A DNA stretch of 64,000 nucleotides from Chitinophaga sp. (GTDB lineage Bacteria; Bacteroidota; Bacteroidia; Chitinophagales; Chitinophagaceae), in the NCBI RefSeq assembly GCF_019236475.1, contig NZ_JAFAIX010000007.1, forward strand, positions 1-64,000. The letters are read 5' to 3'. Within the stretch, counting starts at the first letter, position 1. Each line of letters begins with the position of its first letter. Positions 1-7,688 of this stretch are shown here, in pieces. The position numbers and the translations under genes were made by a program. The notes under the pieces were generated by a model. It saw nothing but the letters and a program-made list of their open reading frames with translations, did not search any database and had not been told where the DNA came from.

Positions 1-571
1 TAAAACTCTCGTCCAGTACCTGTCTTTCAGTAATCTTCATTCTGTAAAACTCTCGTCCAGTACCTGTCTTTCAGTAATCTTCATTCTGTAAAACTCTCGT
101 CCAGTGCCTGTCTTTCAGTAATCTTCATTCTGTAAAACTCTCGTCCAGTACCTGTCTTTCAGTAATCTTCATTCTGTAAAACTCTCGTCCAGTACCTGTC
201 TTTCAGTGATCTTCATTCTGTAAAACTCTCGTCCAGTGCCTGTCTTTCAGTAATCTTCATTCTGTAAAACTCTCGTTCAGTGCCAGTCATCCAGTAATCT
301 TCATTCTGTAAAACTCTCGTCCAGTACCTGTCTTTCAGTAATCTTCATTCTGTAAAACTCTCGTCCAGTACCTGTCTTTCAGTAATCTTCATTCTGTAAA
401 ACTCTCGTTCAGTGCCTGTCTTTCAGTAATCTTCATTCTGTAAAACTCTCGTCCAGTACCTGTCTTTCAGTAATCTTCATGCTGTAAAACTCTCGTCCAG
501 TACCTGTCTTTCAGTAATCTTCATTCTGTAAAACTCTCGTTCAGTGCCTGTCATCCAGTAATCTTCATCCG
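1..571. repeat. 44-bp tandem repeat array, 13 copies, open at the left edge
   Basis: Thirteen consecutive units start at 1, 45, 89, 133, 177, 221, 265, 309, 353, 397, 441, 485 and 529. Each begins TAAAACTCTCG and ends CTTCATTCTG. There is no spacer between units, so this is not a CRISPR array. Variation is limited to a few positions: GTCCAG or GTTCAG, GTACC or GTGCC, TCTTTCAG or TCATCCAG, AGTAATC or AGTGATC. Each unit can be split into three related pieces of 13, 15 and 16 bases ending in CAGTA, CAGTAA and CTGTAAAA, so the 44-mer itself appears to have arisen from a shorter repeat. The array probably continues to the left of the window. Confidence 0.97.
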
Positions 572-760
572 CTAACTCTCGTTCAGTACATGTCATCCAG
601 TGGTCCTCCTCCAGTAACCCTCTTCTTGCAATCTTCATACAGTAACGCTCCTCCAGTACCTCTTTCTATAACCCTTGTCCAGTATTTTTTACCCGCTACT
701 GCTAATCCAGCTCCAACACCCCTTGCCCATAAGCCGTCATTCAGTACCGCCTACTTTCAC
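572..760. repeat. Degenerate 13-15-bp repeats flanking the 44-bp array
   Basis: After the last regular unit the sequence keeps a rough period of 13-15 bases with the core CTCCTCCAGTAAC (for example near 605-618 and 648-660), drifting further from consensus toward 760. It looks like the older, decayed edge of the array. A 67-codon reading frame on the plus strand crosses it (590-793), but its composition only reflects the repeat and I do not call it a gene. Confidence 0.7.
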
Positions 761-828
761 GGGAAAGCTGGCTACCATATACACCAAGACTAATGGCCTT
801 TGTTCCCCCCAATTCTTAAAGATTACCT

Positions 829-859
829 ACACCATGCAGTAACGAAGACTGCATGGTGT
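829..859. terminator. 12-bp perfect hairpin downstream of the lipocalin-like gene
   Basis: ACACCATGCAGT (829-840) pairs perfectly with ACTGCATGGTGT (848-859) across a 7-base loop. It lies 37 bases beyond the stop codon of the minus-strand gene at 897. There is no clear T tract on either side, so it is a stem-loop at a transcript end rather than a textbook intrinsic terminator. Confidence 0.55.
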
Positions 860-896
860 CGATATCTAAAGGGCCCCTCAGCCCTAAAACAGAAAA

Positions 897-1361
897 CTAT
901 TGCTTGGTTAGGGTAAATGTCATTCTATCGCCACTGATCAGGGAGTTTTCTACATAGTACACCAGTGTTTTACAATCAAAGCTACTAACGGTACCATGCA
1001 GGATGCCATCGCTGATAAGGGTTTTACCTTCCAGTTTCCAGGTGCCCTGTTGATTACCGTCAGGTTTGCATACGATCCCTGCGTCTGTGAAAATATAGGT
1101 GCCATCTTTTTTTAACGTCAGGATATCATCCTTTTCACAATCTTCCATTGGCGCTAGGTAATCAATGGGAGTGGCATTGGCGCTGGATTTGTATTGTAGC
1201 GCCGTCATTTTATAATTGCCGGTGAGGTTGGTCACACTAACTTCGCAACTATTATTGTTGGGTTTACTATCTTCTTTCTTACAGGAATACAGGATGCTGC
1301 CAGATACCAGGGCGATCAGGGCCCATTTCATTGCAGATGTTTTCATAAATTTCAGTTGCAT
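897..1361 (-). CDS. Lipocalin-like domain lipoprotein
   Basis: This 154-residue reading frame encodes a small secreted lipoprotein. The N-terminus has a positively charged start, a hydrophobic stretch and a lipobox ILYSC followed by KKED, so the mature protein would begin at that cysteine and be membrane-anchored. The rest resembles the lipocalin-like family common in Bacteroidota: LTGNYKMTALQY near the start of the domain, then DDILTLKKDGTYIF and GTWKLEGKTL. The true start may be Met6 (MKTSAMKW), which gives a more typical signal peptide. It is transcribed divergently from the gene at 1538, with a nested inverted repeat between them. No enzymatic function can be inferred; such proteins are usually ligand-binding or of unknown role. 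Confidence 0.8.
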   Translation of the reverse strand: MQLKFMKTSAMKWALIALVSGSILYSCKKEDSKPNNNSCEVSVTNLTGNYKMTALQYKSSANATPIDYLAPMEDCEKDDILTLKKDGTYIFTDAGIVCKPDGNQQGTWKLEGKTLISDGILHGTVSSFDCKTLVYYVENSLISGDRMTFTLTKQ

Positions 1362-1380
1362 GGATATTACTTTTGTTTAG

Positions 1381-1479
1381 TAGTAGTACCCGCCATCAAA
1401 TGGGAATGGTTGGGGAAAAAGGAAAAAATATTTTTTTTGGGGAGTACCCAACCATTGTGAAAAATTCAGGGTACTACTA
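1381..1479. promoter_or_regulatory. Nested double inverted repeat in a divergent promoter region
   Basis: The outer arms TAGTAGTACCC (1381-1391) and GGGTACTACTA (1469-1479) are perfect 11-bp complements. Inside them AATGGTTGGG (1405-1414) and CCCAACCATT (1447-1456) are perfect 10-bp complements. The arm spacers are 13 and 12 bases and unrelated, and the centre is an A/T run. The element occupies most of the gap between the divergent genes at 1361 and 1538. It could be a paired operator or the remnant of a small inverted-repeat element; the sequence does not decide. Confidence 0.6.
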
Positions 1480-1537
1480 TTGAGCCGGTATATTTTAAAC
1501 TTTCCCGGCGCTTATATTCAGGGAGAAAAATTATAAA

Positions 1538-2359
1538 ATGAAGTATTGGATATTATTAGTAGGGGCGGTCTTTTTAATAAGTAGCTGTACATCCATGAAA
1601 CTGGCGGTACCAGATGCATTTAAGCAACAAGCTACTATGCATCATGTCAACGGTGCCAGGGGAAATAAAATGTCGTTTGCCAATTTTACGACGTCCAAAA
1701 TAAAAAGAGGCGTCCATGTAAGCTATCCGGGCTGGGGGCGTGGTTTTTTCCTGGAAAACCTGGTACTGCACCGGATTGGGATCGATAAATTAGAAACAGT
1801 AGAAAACGAAAAAGCCAGATTCCGATACAGCCTGTCGGATGGTAAAAACACCGTGGATATCTATGCGAAGGAAAAACAGGTGACCCGCAAACATGAATAT
1901 AGTACCGTGAATTATTCCGGTATTTTCAGCAGCTTCGAAAAACTGGAACAATATGACTATGTTTTTTCTGCGGTGATCAGTTCGGATTCATCTCGTCAAA
2001 GCCAGGATTGGGAGCTGGTAATGACGAACTTATATGACCGTAAAGCCCAGCATGATAATAATCCGTTTACCTTTATCAGCCAGGAAGATAAGGGCCTGGC
2101 TACTAATGGGCAGGATACAATTTTCGTCAAACCGCTTAGTATCAGGAATACAGAAACGTCGAATGGCAAACCAGGTAGGCTACCGATTAAGCTAATGTCG
2201 GGATATGAGCTAAGTACCAGTGGAGGCGTCATTGGTATTGTAGATATGATCGATCGGAACGTATGGTTCTATAATGAACTAGACAATACGGAAAAACTGC
2301 ATGTTACTGCTATCGCCACCGCACTATTTGCGAGAAAAGTACATGATGTAAAATGGTAA
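1538..2359 (+). CDS. Hypothetical lipoprotein
   Basis: This encodes 273 residues with a short signal sequence and a lipobox LISSC at about residues 13-17, so it is predicted to be a membrane-anchored lipoprotein. I do not recognise the mature domain. It is rich in aromatic and charged residues (HVSYPGWGRGFFLENLVLHRIG, split here as one stretch around residues 59-80), has no obvious metal-binding or catalytic motif and no repeats. It is preceded by the inverted-repeat region shared with the divergent lipocalin-like gene, so the two may be co-regulated. The next gene starts about 100-200 bases downstream and is a sigma factor, but there is no overlap suggesting an operon. Confidence 0.75.
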   Translation: MKYWILLVGAVFLISSCTSMKLAVPDAFKQQATMHHVNGARGNKMSFANFTTSKIKRGVHVSYPGWGRGFFLENLVLHRIGIDKLETVENEKARFRYSLSDGKNTVDIYAKEKQVTRKHEYSTVNYSGIFSSFEKLEQYDYVFSAVISSDSSRQSQDWELVMTNLYDRKAQHDNNPFTFISQEDKGLATNGQDTIFVKPLSIRNTETSNGKPGRLPIKLMSGYELSTSGGVIGIVDMIDRNVWFYNELDNTEKLHVTAIATALFARKVHDVKW

Positions 2360-2561
2360 AATGTAGGGAGATGAGCATCGCCCGCCGCTGGAGGAAACAC
2401 ACCACGCATAAAGTAGGTGATAATGTAGCAACAAACCATGTGAATAATTAGAAACGATTGATCAAAATCTGGAACAGGATTTAACCCATATTATCCAAGC
2501 CTGTTGTAACAACAATAGAAAAGCACAGGAGCAGCTATACCGAGCGTGTTATGGCTTTGCC

Positions 2562-2999
2562 ATGGCTATTGCCATGCGCTATGCGATGGATGAGCATGAA
2601 GCGGGAGATATCCTCGGACAGGCATTCGTCAAAATGTTTCGGAGTATTCAATCATTCGATGCTTCAAAAGGAAATTTTCATGGCTGGCTGAAACGCATTG
2701 TAATTAATGAAGCATTAGACCACATCAAGCAACGGAGTAGGTTTTCTAACCTGGAACTAGAAGCAGCAGAAGAACCGTTTGTCAACAATAGTATTATCGA
2801 AAAAACAAATGCGGCAGCCATCTTGCGATTGGTGAGGCAACTACCGCCAGCTACACATGCGGTCTTTGTCCTATATGCAATTGACGGCTATACGCACAAG
2901 GAAATCGCCGCACAGTTACATATCAGTGAAGGTACCAGTAAATGGCATTTAAGTGAAGCTAGGAAAATACTACAACAAAAAATAACAACAATTAATTAG
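2562..2999 (+). CDS. Sigma-70 family (ECF) RNA polymerase sigma factor, N-terminus extends upstream
   Basis: From the first ATG this is 145 residues. It contains region 2 (EAGDILGQAFVKMFRSIQSF, then GWLKRIVINEALDHIKQR) and region 4 with a helix-turn-helix (LPPATHAVFVLYAIDGYTHK, EIAAQLHISEGTSKWHLSEA), typical of ECF sigma factors. The conserved region 2.1 lies partly before this ATG: the frame is open back to 2448 and encodes IIQACCNNNRKAQEQLYRACY directly upstream, which fits the family. No ATG, GTG or TTG occurs in frame between 2448 and 2562, so translation may start at ATT 2457 or CTG 2469, or the start has been damaged. The stop codon overlaps the GTG of the next gene (TAGTG), implying translational coupling to its probable anti-sigma partner. 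Confidence 0.88.
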   Translation: MAIAMRYAMDEHEAGDILGQAFVKMFRSIQSFDASKGNFHGWLKRIVINEALDHIKQRSRFSNLELEAAEEPFVNNSIIEKTNAAAILRLVRQLPPATHAVFVLYAIDGYTHKEIAAQLHISEGTSKWHLSEARKILQQKITTIN

Positions 3000-3667
3000 T
3001 GCACTCTACCACCCAATATGAACAATTAATAGCTGAAAAGCTGGATCAGGTGCCTGTCCCGGATATGGCGGACAGCATCTGGGCTGGTATTGCAGCACAG
3101 TTGGATGCGGTGGTGGATTCACCTCCGGATACGTCTCCGGATACGTCTCCGGATACAACACCTCCGGATGCACCTTTAGATACACCTGCCGACACGCCTT
3201 CCACTTTCAATTGGAAAGGGAAGGTCTGGTACGGCTTTGCCGGAATGGCCATCATCGCCTCTATAATCTGGTGGTATAGTCAGCCTACAAAACAGGCTGC
3301 TCCTGTATCTCCTATATCTACACCTACAGAACATACATTGCCGGTCATTGAGCAACCGGCGCCAGATAGTCATAAAGTTATCTTGAAGCCACTACAGGAC
3401 CTACCCGTACACAAGAAAGATACGGAGGAACTGCCTTCGGAAACGATCATCAACCCGGTAACAGATACGGTACCTGCCAGATATTTACCATTGATGACGA
3501 TGGATTCCGCTGCTTTACCGGTTACACATCCAGCAAAGCCCCATCCACAGCAGGATACCATGGTATTACCTCCTCCGCCGAAGAAACCCAAAGGCGTAAG
3601 AGGAATTACCAGTGATGATTATAGAATTGCCGTTGATAAAGATTCTACCAAAAAGACTAATCAATAA
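2999..3667 (+). CDS. Putative membrane-anchored anti-sigma factor
   Basis: This is a 222-residue protein starting at GTG 2999, sharing one base with the stop of the sigma factor. The N-terminal 35 residues (QLIAEKLDQVPVPDMADSIW) look like the short cytoplasmic anti-sigma region common in Bacteroidota partners of such sigma factors. A Pro-Asp-Thr tandem repeat (residues about 42-66) follows, then one transmembrane helix (about 76-93, VWYGFAGMAIIASIIWWY). The C-terminal part is a proline-rich, low-complexity periplasmic tail. The role as anti-sigma factor is inferred from coupling and topology rather than from a clear family motif. DNA encoding the repeat contains near-identical units of TCTCCGGATACG. 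Confidence 0.65.
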   Translation: MHSTTQYEQLIAEKLDQVPVPDMADSIWAGIAAQLDAVVDSPPDTSPDTSPDTTPPDAPLDTPADTPSTFNWKGKVWYGFAGMAIIASIIWWYSQPTKQAAPVSPISTPTEHTLPVIEQPAPDSHKVILKPLQDLPVHKKDTEELPSETIINPVTDTVPARYLPLMTMDSAALPVTHPAKPHPQQDTMVLPPPPKKPKGVRGITSDDYRIAVDKDSTKKTNQ

Positions 3668-3700
3668 AGCTTTATTTTGGGTGGAGCCATCCGCAAATTT

Positions 3701-4453
3701 ATGACCCAACAGAACGACTATATCCGGCTTTTCCCCGAATACAGTGACGTGTTTTATGATGATGTAGATATATATCGCCAATACTTTCTGCCCCTGGCTT
3801 CTGTTAACCTCCAGGTATTATACCCCGGCCGGAACGAATGGCTTCACTTCGTATCTGTTAAGGAGGTCTATGATGGTAGCGTAGGAGAAAATACAACGGC
3901 ATACCATACCCGATATACCCTCCCGGATACTCTTGGGTTTGATGTCATCGATGGGAAATACCGATTTGATGCCGATTGGCAATATTTTAAGGAACATCGA
4001 TACATTACGCCAAACAGCTATCACCCGGATCATACAGATGCCGAAATAGCATGGAATATGAATGAGGCCATGTATCAACTAAAAAAGGCTTATTATCAGG
4101 AATTCGGGCAGTTATATAATGGTGCATTTGATCGCCCAGGTTTATTGGTGAAGGATATCAGAAAATTAGAACGACTGAGAGCCTTGACCACTGCGGATCT
4201 ACATGCCGATGATGTGGACGCATACATAGAAGAAACCAGGCTTGAAAAAACAGCGGGCATATTCACAAAGCTGGCCCCAGGAATGACCCCGGACCTGGAG
4301 GAAAGCCGCATACCGTTGCGGGAAGATGGCCAACCGTTTGATTTTATTGGTGCGCTGGAGGGATATGATTTCCAGTACACACCTCCGGATGATATCAGTT
4401 TGTTTTACTGTCCATCCATGAAAAAAGCAGTAGTTTGCCTGGCTTATAGCTAA
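3701..4453 (+). CDS. Hypothetical protein
   Basis: This encodes 250 residues from ATG 3701; an in-frame TTG at 3677 would add eight residues but ATG is preferred. It has no signal peptide or membrane segment and is probably cytoplasmic. It is acidic and rich in Tyr and Asp (FPEYSDVFYDDVDIYRQYF near the start). I recognise no family, catalytic motif or repeat. It follows the sigma/anti-sigma pair by about 30 bases and could be co-transcribed with it. Confidence 0.65.
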   Translation: MTQQNDYIRLFPEYSDVFYDDVDIYRQYFLPLASVNLQVLYPGRNEWLHFVSVKEVYDGSVGENTTAYHTRYTLPDTLGFDVIDGKYRFDADWQYFKEHRYITPNSYHPDHTDAEIAWNMNEAMYQLKKAYYQEFGQLYNGAFDRPGLLVKDIRKLERLRALTTADLHADDVDAYIEETRLEKTAGIFTKLAPGMTPDLEESRIPLREDGQPFDFIGALEGYDFQYTPPDDISLFYCPSMKKAVVCLAYS

Positions 4454-4500
4454 CATGGTATGCTGTCTACAGGAATTTTTGTATTTTAAGTTTTTAACCC

Positions 4501-4671
4501 ATGCATGCCGCATACAAAGGAGCATTAGCCCACAGACGCTATACCACATTAGGCAAGGAATTATCCCAAGGATTATTCGACTGCTGGTATTCCTGCTGTA
4601 TTGATTTTCGTGTATCCGTGCACGGTACAGTAACCGTGTCTCCCTACATCACCAACTTTCAATCGAAATAA
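4501..4671 (+). CDS. Possible 56-residue small protein
   Basis: An open frame of 56 codons begins MHAAYKGALAHRRYTTLGKE and ends at TAA 4669-4671, just before the gene at 4684. It contains three cysteines in a short span (DCWYSCCID). It fills most of the gap between two genes, but there is no clear ribosome-binding site and no recognised family, so it may be chance. Confidence 0.25.
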   Translation: MHAAYKGALAHRRYTTLGKELSQGLFDCWYSCCIDFRVSVHGTVTVSPYITNFQSK

Positions 4672-4683
4672 AAATGATCCATT

Positions 4684-5535
4684 ATGCTTAGAAACAGCTT
4701 ATTCTCAATCATCCTACTAGCTGTAGCCATTGGCGCAAATGCCCAACAGCAAAGTAAAATCAAGAGTTCCTCCTCATTTTTTCCCGACAAAAAAGCCCAA
4801 GTACTGGTAGTGGGGAGTTTTCATATGGACTATCCCGGCCTGGATGCCCATAAAACCGCTGATCAAGATAAGGTGGATGTACTGAAAGAACCTAAAAAGT
4901 CGGAAGTAACAGAATTAGTGAACTATATCAAAAAATTTAAACCAACAAAAATCGCTATTGAAGCCTGGCCTCAATGGAACGCCACAGAGAAATTACGCAA
5001 ATACAACCAAGGTGAGTACCGTGATAAGCGAGATGAACGTTTTCAGATAGCCATCAGATTGGCCAGTGAATTGAAATTGGATACGCTGTATTCCATTGAT
5101 GCGGATGGAACTTTGGAGGAACTGACAAAAATGGATACTACCTATTTCAAGAATTTGCTGGAAGATTTTGACTACCAGAGTAATGACAGCATGACTGTCA
5201 AATATCACAAATTGTATGATTATAAAGATAAACTGGCGGCTAAAACCAACCTGTTGCAGTACTTCAAATACATCAATTCAAAGGAATCTCATCGCGTTGA
5301 CTATGGCGCTTACCTGGTGGGCGATTTTAAACTAGGTGAGTACAGAGGAGCAGATATCATTGCGCTCGATTGGTATGACCGTAACCTTCGAATCTTTAGA
5401 AATCTGCAACGCATCACCAGTGGCCCGAACGACCGCATCCTGATGCTGTTTGGTAACGGGCATGCAGCCATTTTAAGACAATTGCTGGAATCTTCTCCGG
5501 AATATCATTTCGTAGAATTTGACAGCCTGAAATAA
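4684..5535 (+). CDS. DUF5694-like secreted protein (TraB/ChaN-like fold)
   Basis: This 283-residue protein has an N-terminal signal peptide (hydrophobic stretch ending at GANAQQQ, residues about 1-22). The mature part begins with VLVVGSFHMDYPG, followed by KPTKIAIEAWPQW and near the C-terminus ILMLFGNGHAAILRQLL. This pattern of a GSFH motif, an IAIE motif and a late GxGH motif matches the DUF5694 group, which resembles the TraB/ChaN-like proteins; some relatives are metal-dependent peptidases, but activity here is unproven. It is likely periplasmic. It converges on the gene at 5561-6157 across a shared hairpin. Confidence 0.8.
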   Translation: MLRNSLFSIILLAVAIGANAQQQSKIKSSSSFFPDKKAQVLVVGSFHMDYPGLDAHKTADQDKVDVLKEPKKSEVTELVNYIKKFKPTKIAIEAWPQWNATEKLRKYNQGEYRDKRDERFQIAIRLASELKLDTLYSIDADGTLEELTKMDTTYFKNLLEDFDYQSNDSMTVKYHKLYDYKDKLAAKTNLLQYFKYINSKESHRVDYGAYLVGDFKLGEYRGADIIALDWYDRNLRIFRNLQRITSGPNDRILMLFGNGHAAILRQLLESSPEYHFVEFDSLK

Positions 5536-5543
5536 TTTTTCTT

Positions 5544-5576
5544 CCAGGGAGTTGGGTGTATTACTCACCTCCCTGG
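5544..5576. terminator. Hairpin shared by two convergent genes
   Basis: CCAGGGAG (5544-5551) pairs with CTCCCTGG (5569-5576). It lies just after the stop of the plus-strand gene ending at 5535 and contains the stop codon of the minus-strand gene ending at 5561. The position suggests a bidirectional transcript end. Confidence 0.5.
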
Positions 5577-6157
5577 TATGTCTTGATAGTAGTATACCCC
5601 AGCCGCTTCCCCTTTTTTACCACCGTTTTCGTGGCATCCGGATTGATGGCATCCTCTCTGGTGGTTACTTCCTGTTGCAGTACCCAATCCTGTATCGAAG
5701 GCTGATAGCAGAAAGTCAACTGTTGCCGCACCCTGTCGCGACTACCGTAATAATGTTCCACTGTAAAACAGGAGCCATTAATAGTGGTTTTTATGTACGG
5801 ATCTCCCATCGTGCCGCCAAGGTCTGCAGGGAAGATCAGGTAATTATTACGTGCAGCCAAGTGTAGCTGTTGATGCTGGTCCCTGATGAGTAACAGAAAT
5901 GGTCGGTCAGATTCTCCCTCATGTTGTAAAACCAAAATAAGATCCGGCCGTTTATCACCATTCAGATCTCCGCTGATACTATCTAAAATCGTATAGCCAC
6001 TTGGAATAAATTTACTGACATCCTCCTGTGCATAAGCACATACGCTGCTACACACGAGTAACAGAAAGGGTATTATCGTTTGCCAGCGAAAGCATGTTTT
6101 TATTTTTTCAATCACGTTTACTACAGCATTTAAAACAAAAATAACTAGCTGATTCAT
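5561..6157 (-). CDS. Hypothetical secreted protein with a VCBS/FG-GAP-like motif
   Basis: The frame encodes up to 198 residues. The stretch TIIPFLLLVCSSVCAYAQED is a signal peptide with the usual AYAQ cleavage context. As it sits about 25-46 residues in, the actual start may be GTG at 6115 (giving a normal-length signal). The mature protein has SGDLNGDKRPDLILVLQ, a Ca-binding-like DxNxDxxxD loop of the kind seen in VCBS/FG-GAP repeats, but only one copy. The remainder is not recognised. It is probably exported to the periplasm or surface. Confidence 0.7.
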   Translation of the reverse strand: MNQLVIFVLNAVVNVIEKIKTCFRWQTIIPFLLLVCSSVCAYAQEDVSKFIPSGYTILDSISGDLNGDKRPDLILVLQHEGESDRPFLLLIRDQHQQLHLAARNNYLIFPADLGGTMGDPYIKTTINGSCFTVEHYYGSRDRVRQQLTFCYQPSIQDWVLQQEVTTREDAINPDATKTVVKKGKRLGYTTIKTYQGGE

Positions 6158-6206
6158 TTTACAACATTGAAATTACGTTTTCTTTTTTAGTTTTAGTGAG
6201 ACCCGG

Positions 6207-6356
6207 TTACACAATGGCGCTTAGGTTTTTCAGTTCATGATCTCCATTCAGGTACTGCTCGATAAGCTGATGCTCAAGGTAACCGAAATTTTTATCGCGG
6301 TGAAGGCTATGTAAACAGCTATCTGCTAACGTAGATAATCTATTGGGAATATTCAT
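6207..6356 (-). CDS. Possible 49-residue small protein
   Basis: A minus-strand frame of 49 codons starts MNIPNRLSTLADSCLHSLHR and includes FGYLEHQLIEQYLNGDHELK before a TAA stop at 6207-6209. It looks helical, with well-spaced leucines and balanced charge, which is more protein-like than most chance frames of this size. No family is recognised. It could also be the end of a decayed larger gene. Confidence 0.35.
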   Translation of the reverse strand: MNIPNRLSTLADSCLHSLHRDKNFGYLEHQLIEQYLNGDHELKNLSAIV

Positions 6357-6413
6357 GCTAACTTGCGAGACATTTTAAAAATACTTATTTTGCCCTTTCA
6401 ATCGTAAGGATAG

Positions 6414-6458
6414 TTAATACCTATATTTTACAGTACCCAAGAGAAATTAATACCTATA
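6414..6458 (+). promoter_or_regulatory. 12-bp direct repeat upstream of the gene at 6463
   Basis: TTAATACCTATA occurs at 6414-6425 and again at 6447-6458, 33 bases (about three helical turns) apart, ending four bases before the ATG at 6463. It could bind a regulator on one face of the helix; no known motif is assigned. Confidence 0.35.
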
Positions 6459-6462
6459 CATT

Positions 6463-7665
6463 ATGCTGAAAAAAAATTTGTTGGCAGTGATACTACTGCT
6501 CTTTGTTTGTTTCCCTTCATTCGGACAAACTCCTGAGATTATAACAGTAAATGGAGATCTGGATAAATTTTACCCTGTTACATTTTATGATGGTGGATAT
6601 GATGTACATCAAGCTACCATCCTGCAAATAGGAAGATCAGAGGTGCATGAAAATGAAACGGGAATGCCAAATCTAAATGGAGGATGGCCTGGTTCAGTGA
6701 TTGCCACAATTAGATTTCATTCGCATAATTATGGAAATGCTTCAAGCTTTATCAACGCAGACATTTATCAATATGATCCCAGGCCACTCATTGCGGGTTG
6801 GAAAGATGCATCTGTTAATAATCTTACCAGGAGGGTGATTGTATGGTTAAAAGGAGGAGGCATGACCTATCATTATACCTCCAACTATCCTGTTACACCT
6901 GTTGTGTATGATGGTGTGCAAAATCAGCTTCCCTACCAAGAGCCTGTTGGTACCACCAGCTTCATTCCACATACATTCAAAACTTCCCTTGATGACAATG
7001 TTGGTATTCACGGAATATCTTATCAGGATGATGCACAATGGTCTGGTGTAGTCAAGGCAGGTACTTTCCAAAGCGCTGGCTTCCGAGCTTCCGGGATTAA
7101 AGAAAATTATGTGGATATTACCAATAATCTTATCTGGCAAGATGGATGGAAATATCTGGCAAATGGCCCAGCCAATTTATTAAGAATGGGGACACCTGTC
7201 AGCAAAAGAAGTGATTTTATCTTTTATGTATCCCCTTCCAATGGCACACCAGGAGCACCTGCCACTGATATGGAAGTAATGCGTATTTGTGAGAATGGTA
7301 GTGTAGGGATAGGCACTGGTTCCCCAGGCAATTACAAACTTGCCGTAGAAGGCGTCCTCGGCGCCAGAAAAATCAAGGTAACACAAACCAGTTGGGCGGA
7401 TTATGTATTCCATCCGGAATATAAACTCGCCAGCCTGGATTCCGTGGAAAAATTCATCAAGGTGAATCGTCATCTTCCTGATATTCCAGCCGAAAAAGAA
7501 GTACTGACAGAGGGTATTGATGTAGGTGAGATGAACAAAAAACTCCTGCAAAAAATTGAAGAACTGACACTGTACCTGATTGAATCAAGAAAGGAATATC
7601 GTACCGCCATCGATGAACTTAAAAAAGAAAATGAACAGTTGAAAAGTAAATTGAACGAAAAATAA
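6463..7665 (+). CDS. Secreted tail-fibre-like protein with C-terminal coiled coil
   Basis: This 400-residue protein has a clear signal peptide (LLAVILLLFVCFPSFGQTPE). The middle is a beta-rich region not assigned to a family. The last 130 residues carry a module frequent in exported Bacteroidota proteins: SVGIGTGSPGNYKLAVEGVL, then ARKIKVTQTSWADYVF, LASLDSVEKFIKVNRHLPDI, and a coiled coil rich in Glu and Lys (about residues 345-400). This module resembles the trimerising ends of phage tail-fibre-like proteins. It is a single gene, with a direct repeat upstream and an intrinsic terminator downstream. A structural surface role is inferred only. Confidence 0.8.
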   Translation: MLKKNLLAVILLLFVCFPSFGQTPEIITVNGDLDKFYPVTFYDGGYDVHQATILQIGRSEVHENETGMPNLNGGWPGSVIATIRFHSHNYGNASSFINADIYQYDPRPLIAGWKDASVNNLTRRVIVWLKGGGMTYHYTSNYPVTPVVYDGVQNQLPYQEPVGTTSFIPHTFKTSLDDNVGIHGISYQDDAQWSGVVKAGTFQSAGFRASGIKENYVDITNNLIWQDGWKYLANGPANLLRMGTPVSKRSDFIFYVSPSNGTPGAPATDMEVMRICENGSVGIGTGSPGNYKLAVEGVLGARKIKVTQTSWADYVFHPEYKLASLDSVEKFIKVNRHLPDIPAEKEVLTEGIDVGEMNKKLLQKIEELTLYLIESRKEYRTAIDELKKENEQLKSKLNEK

Positions 7666-7688
7666 TCAACCCATTTAAATGCAAATAT

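Larger units (their letters stand above)
6158..6462. other. 305-bp gap holding one small minus-strand frame and a direct repeat
   Basis: Apart from the 49-codon frame at 6207-6356 (minus) and the duplicated 12-mer before the gene at 6463, the gap contains the word TTTTAGTGAGAC (6191-6202), whose reverse complement recurs at 30121 and 57515. Nothing else is supported. Confidence 0.5.

Noticed and set aside
1..571. Possible CRISPR array
   Set aside because: The 44-bp units are directly adjacent with no unique spacers, and no cas genes are nearby.
590..793. 67-codon plus-strand frame
   Set aside because: It crosses decayed tandem repeats; the Ser/Pro/Thr-rich product simply mirrors the repeat.
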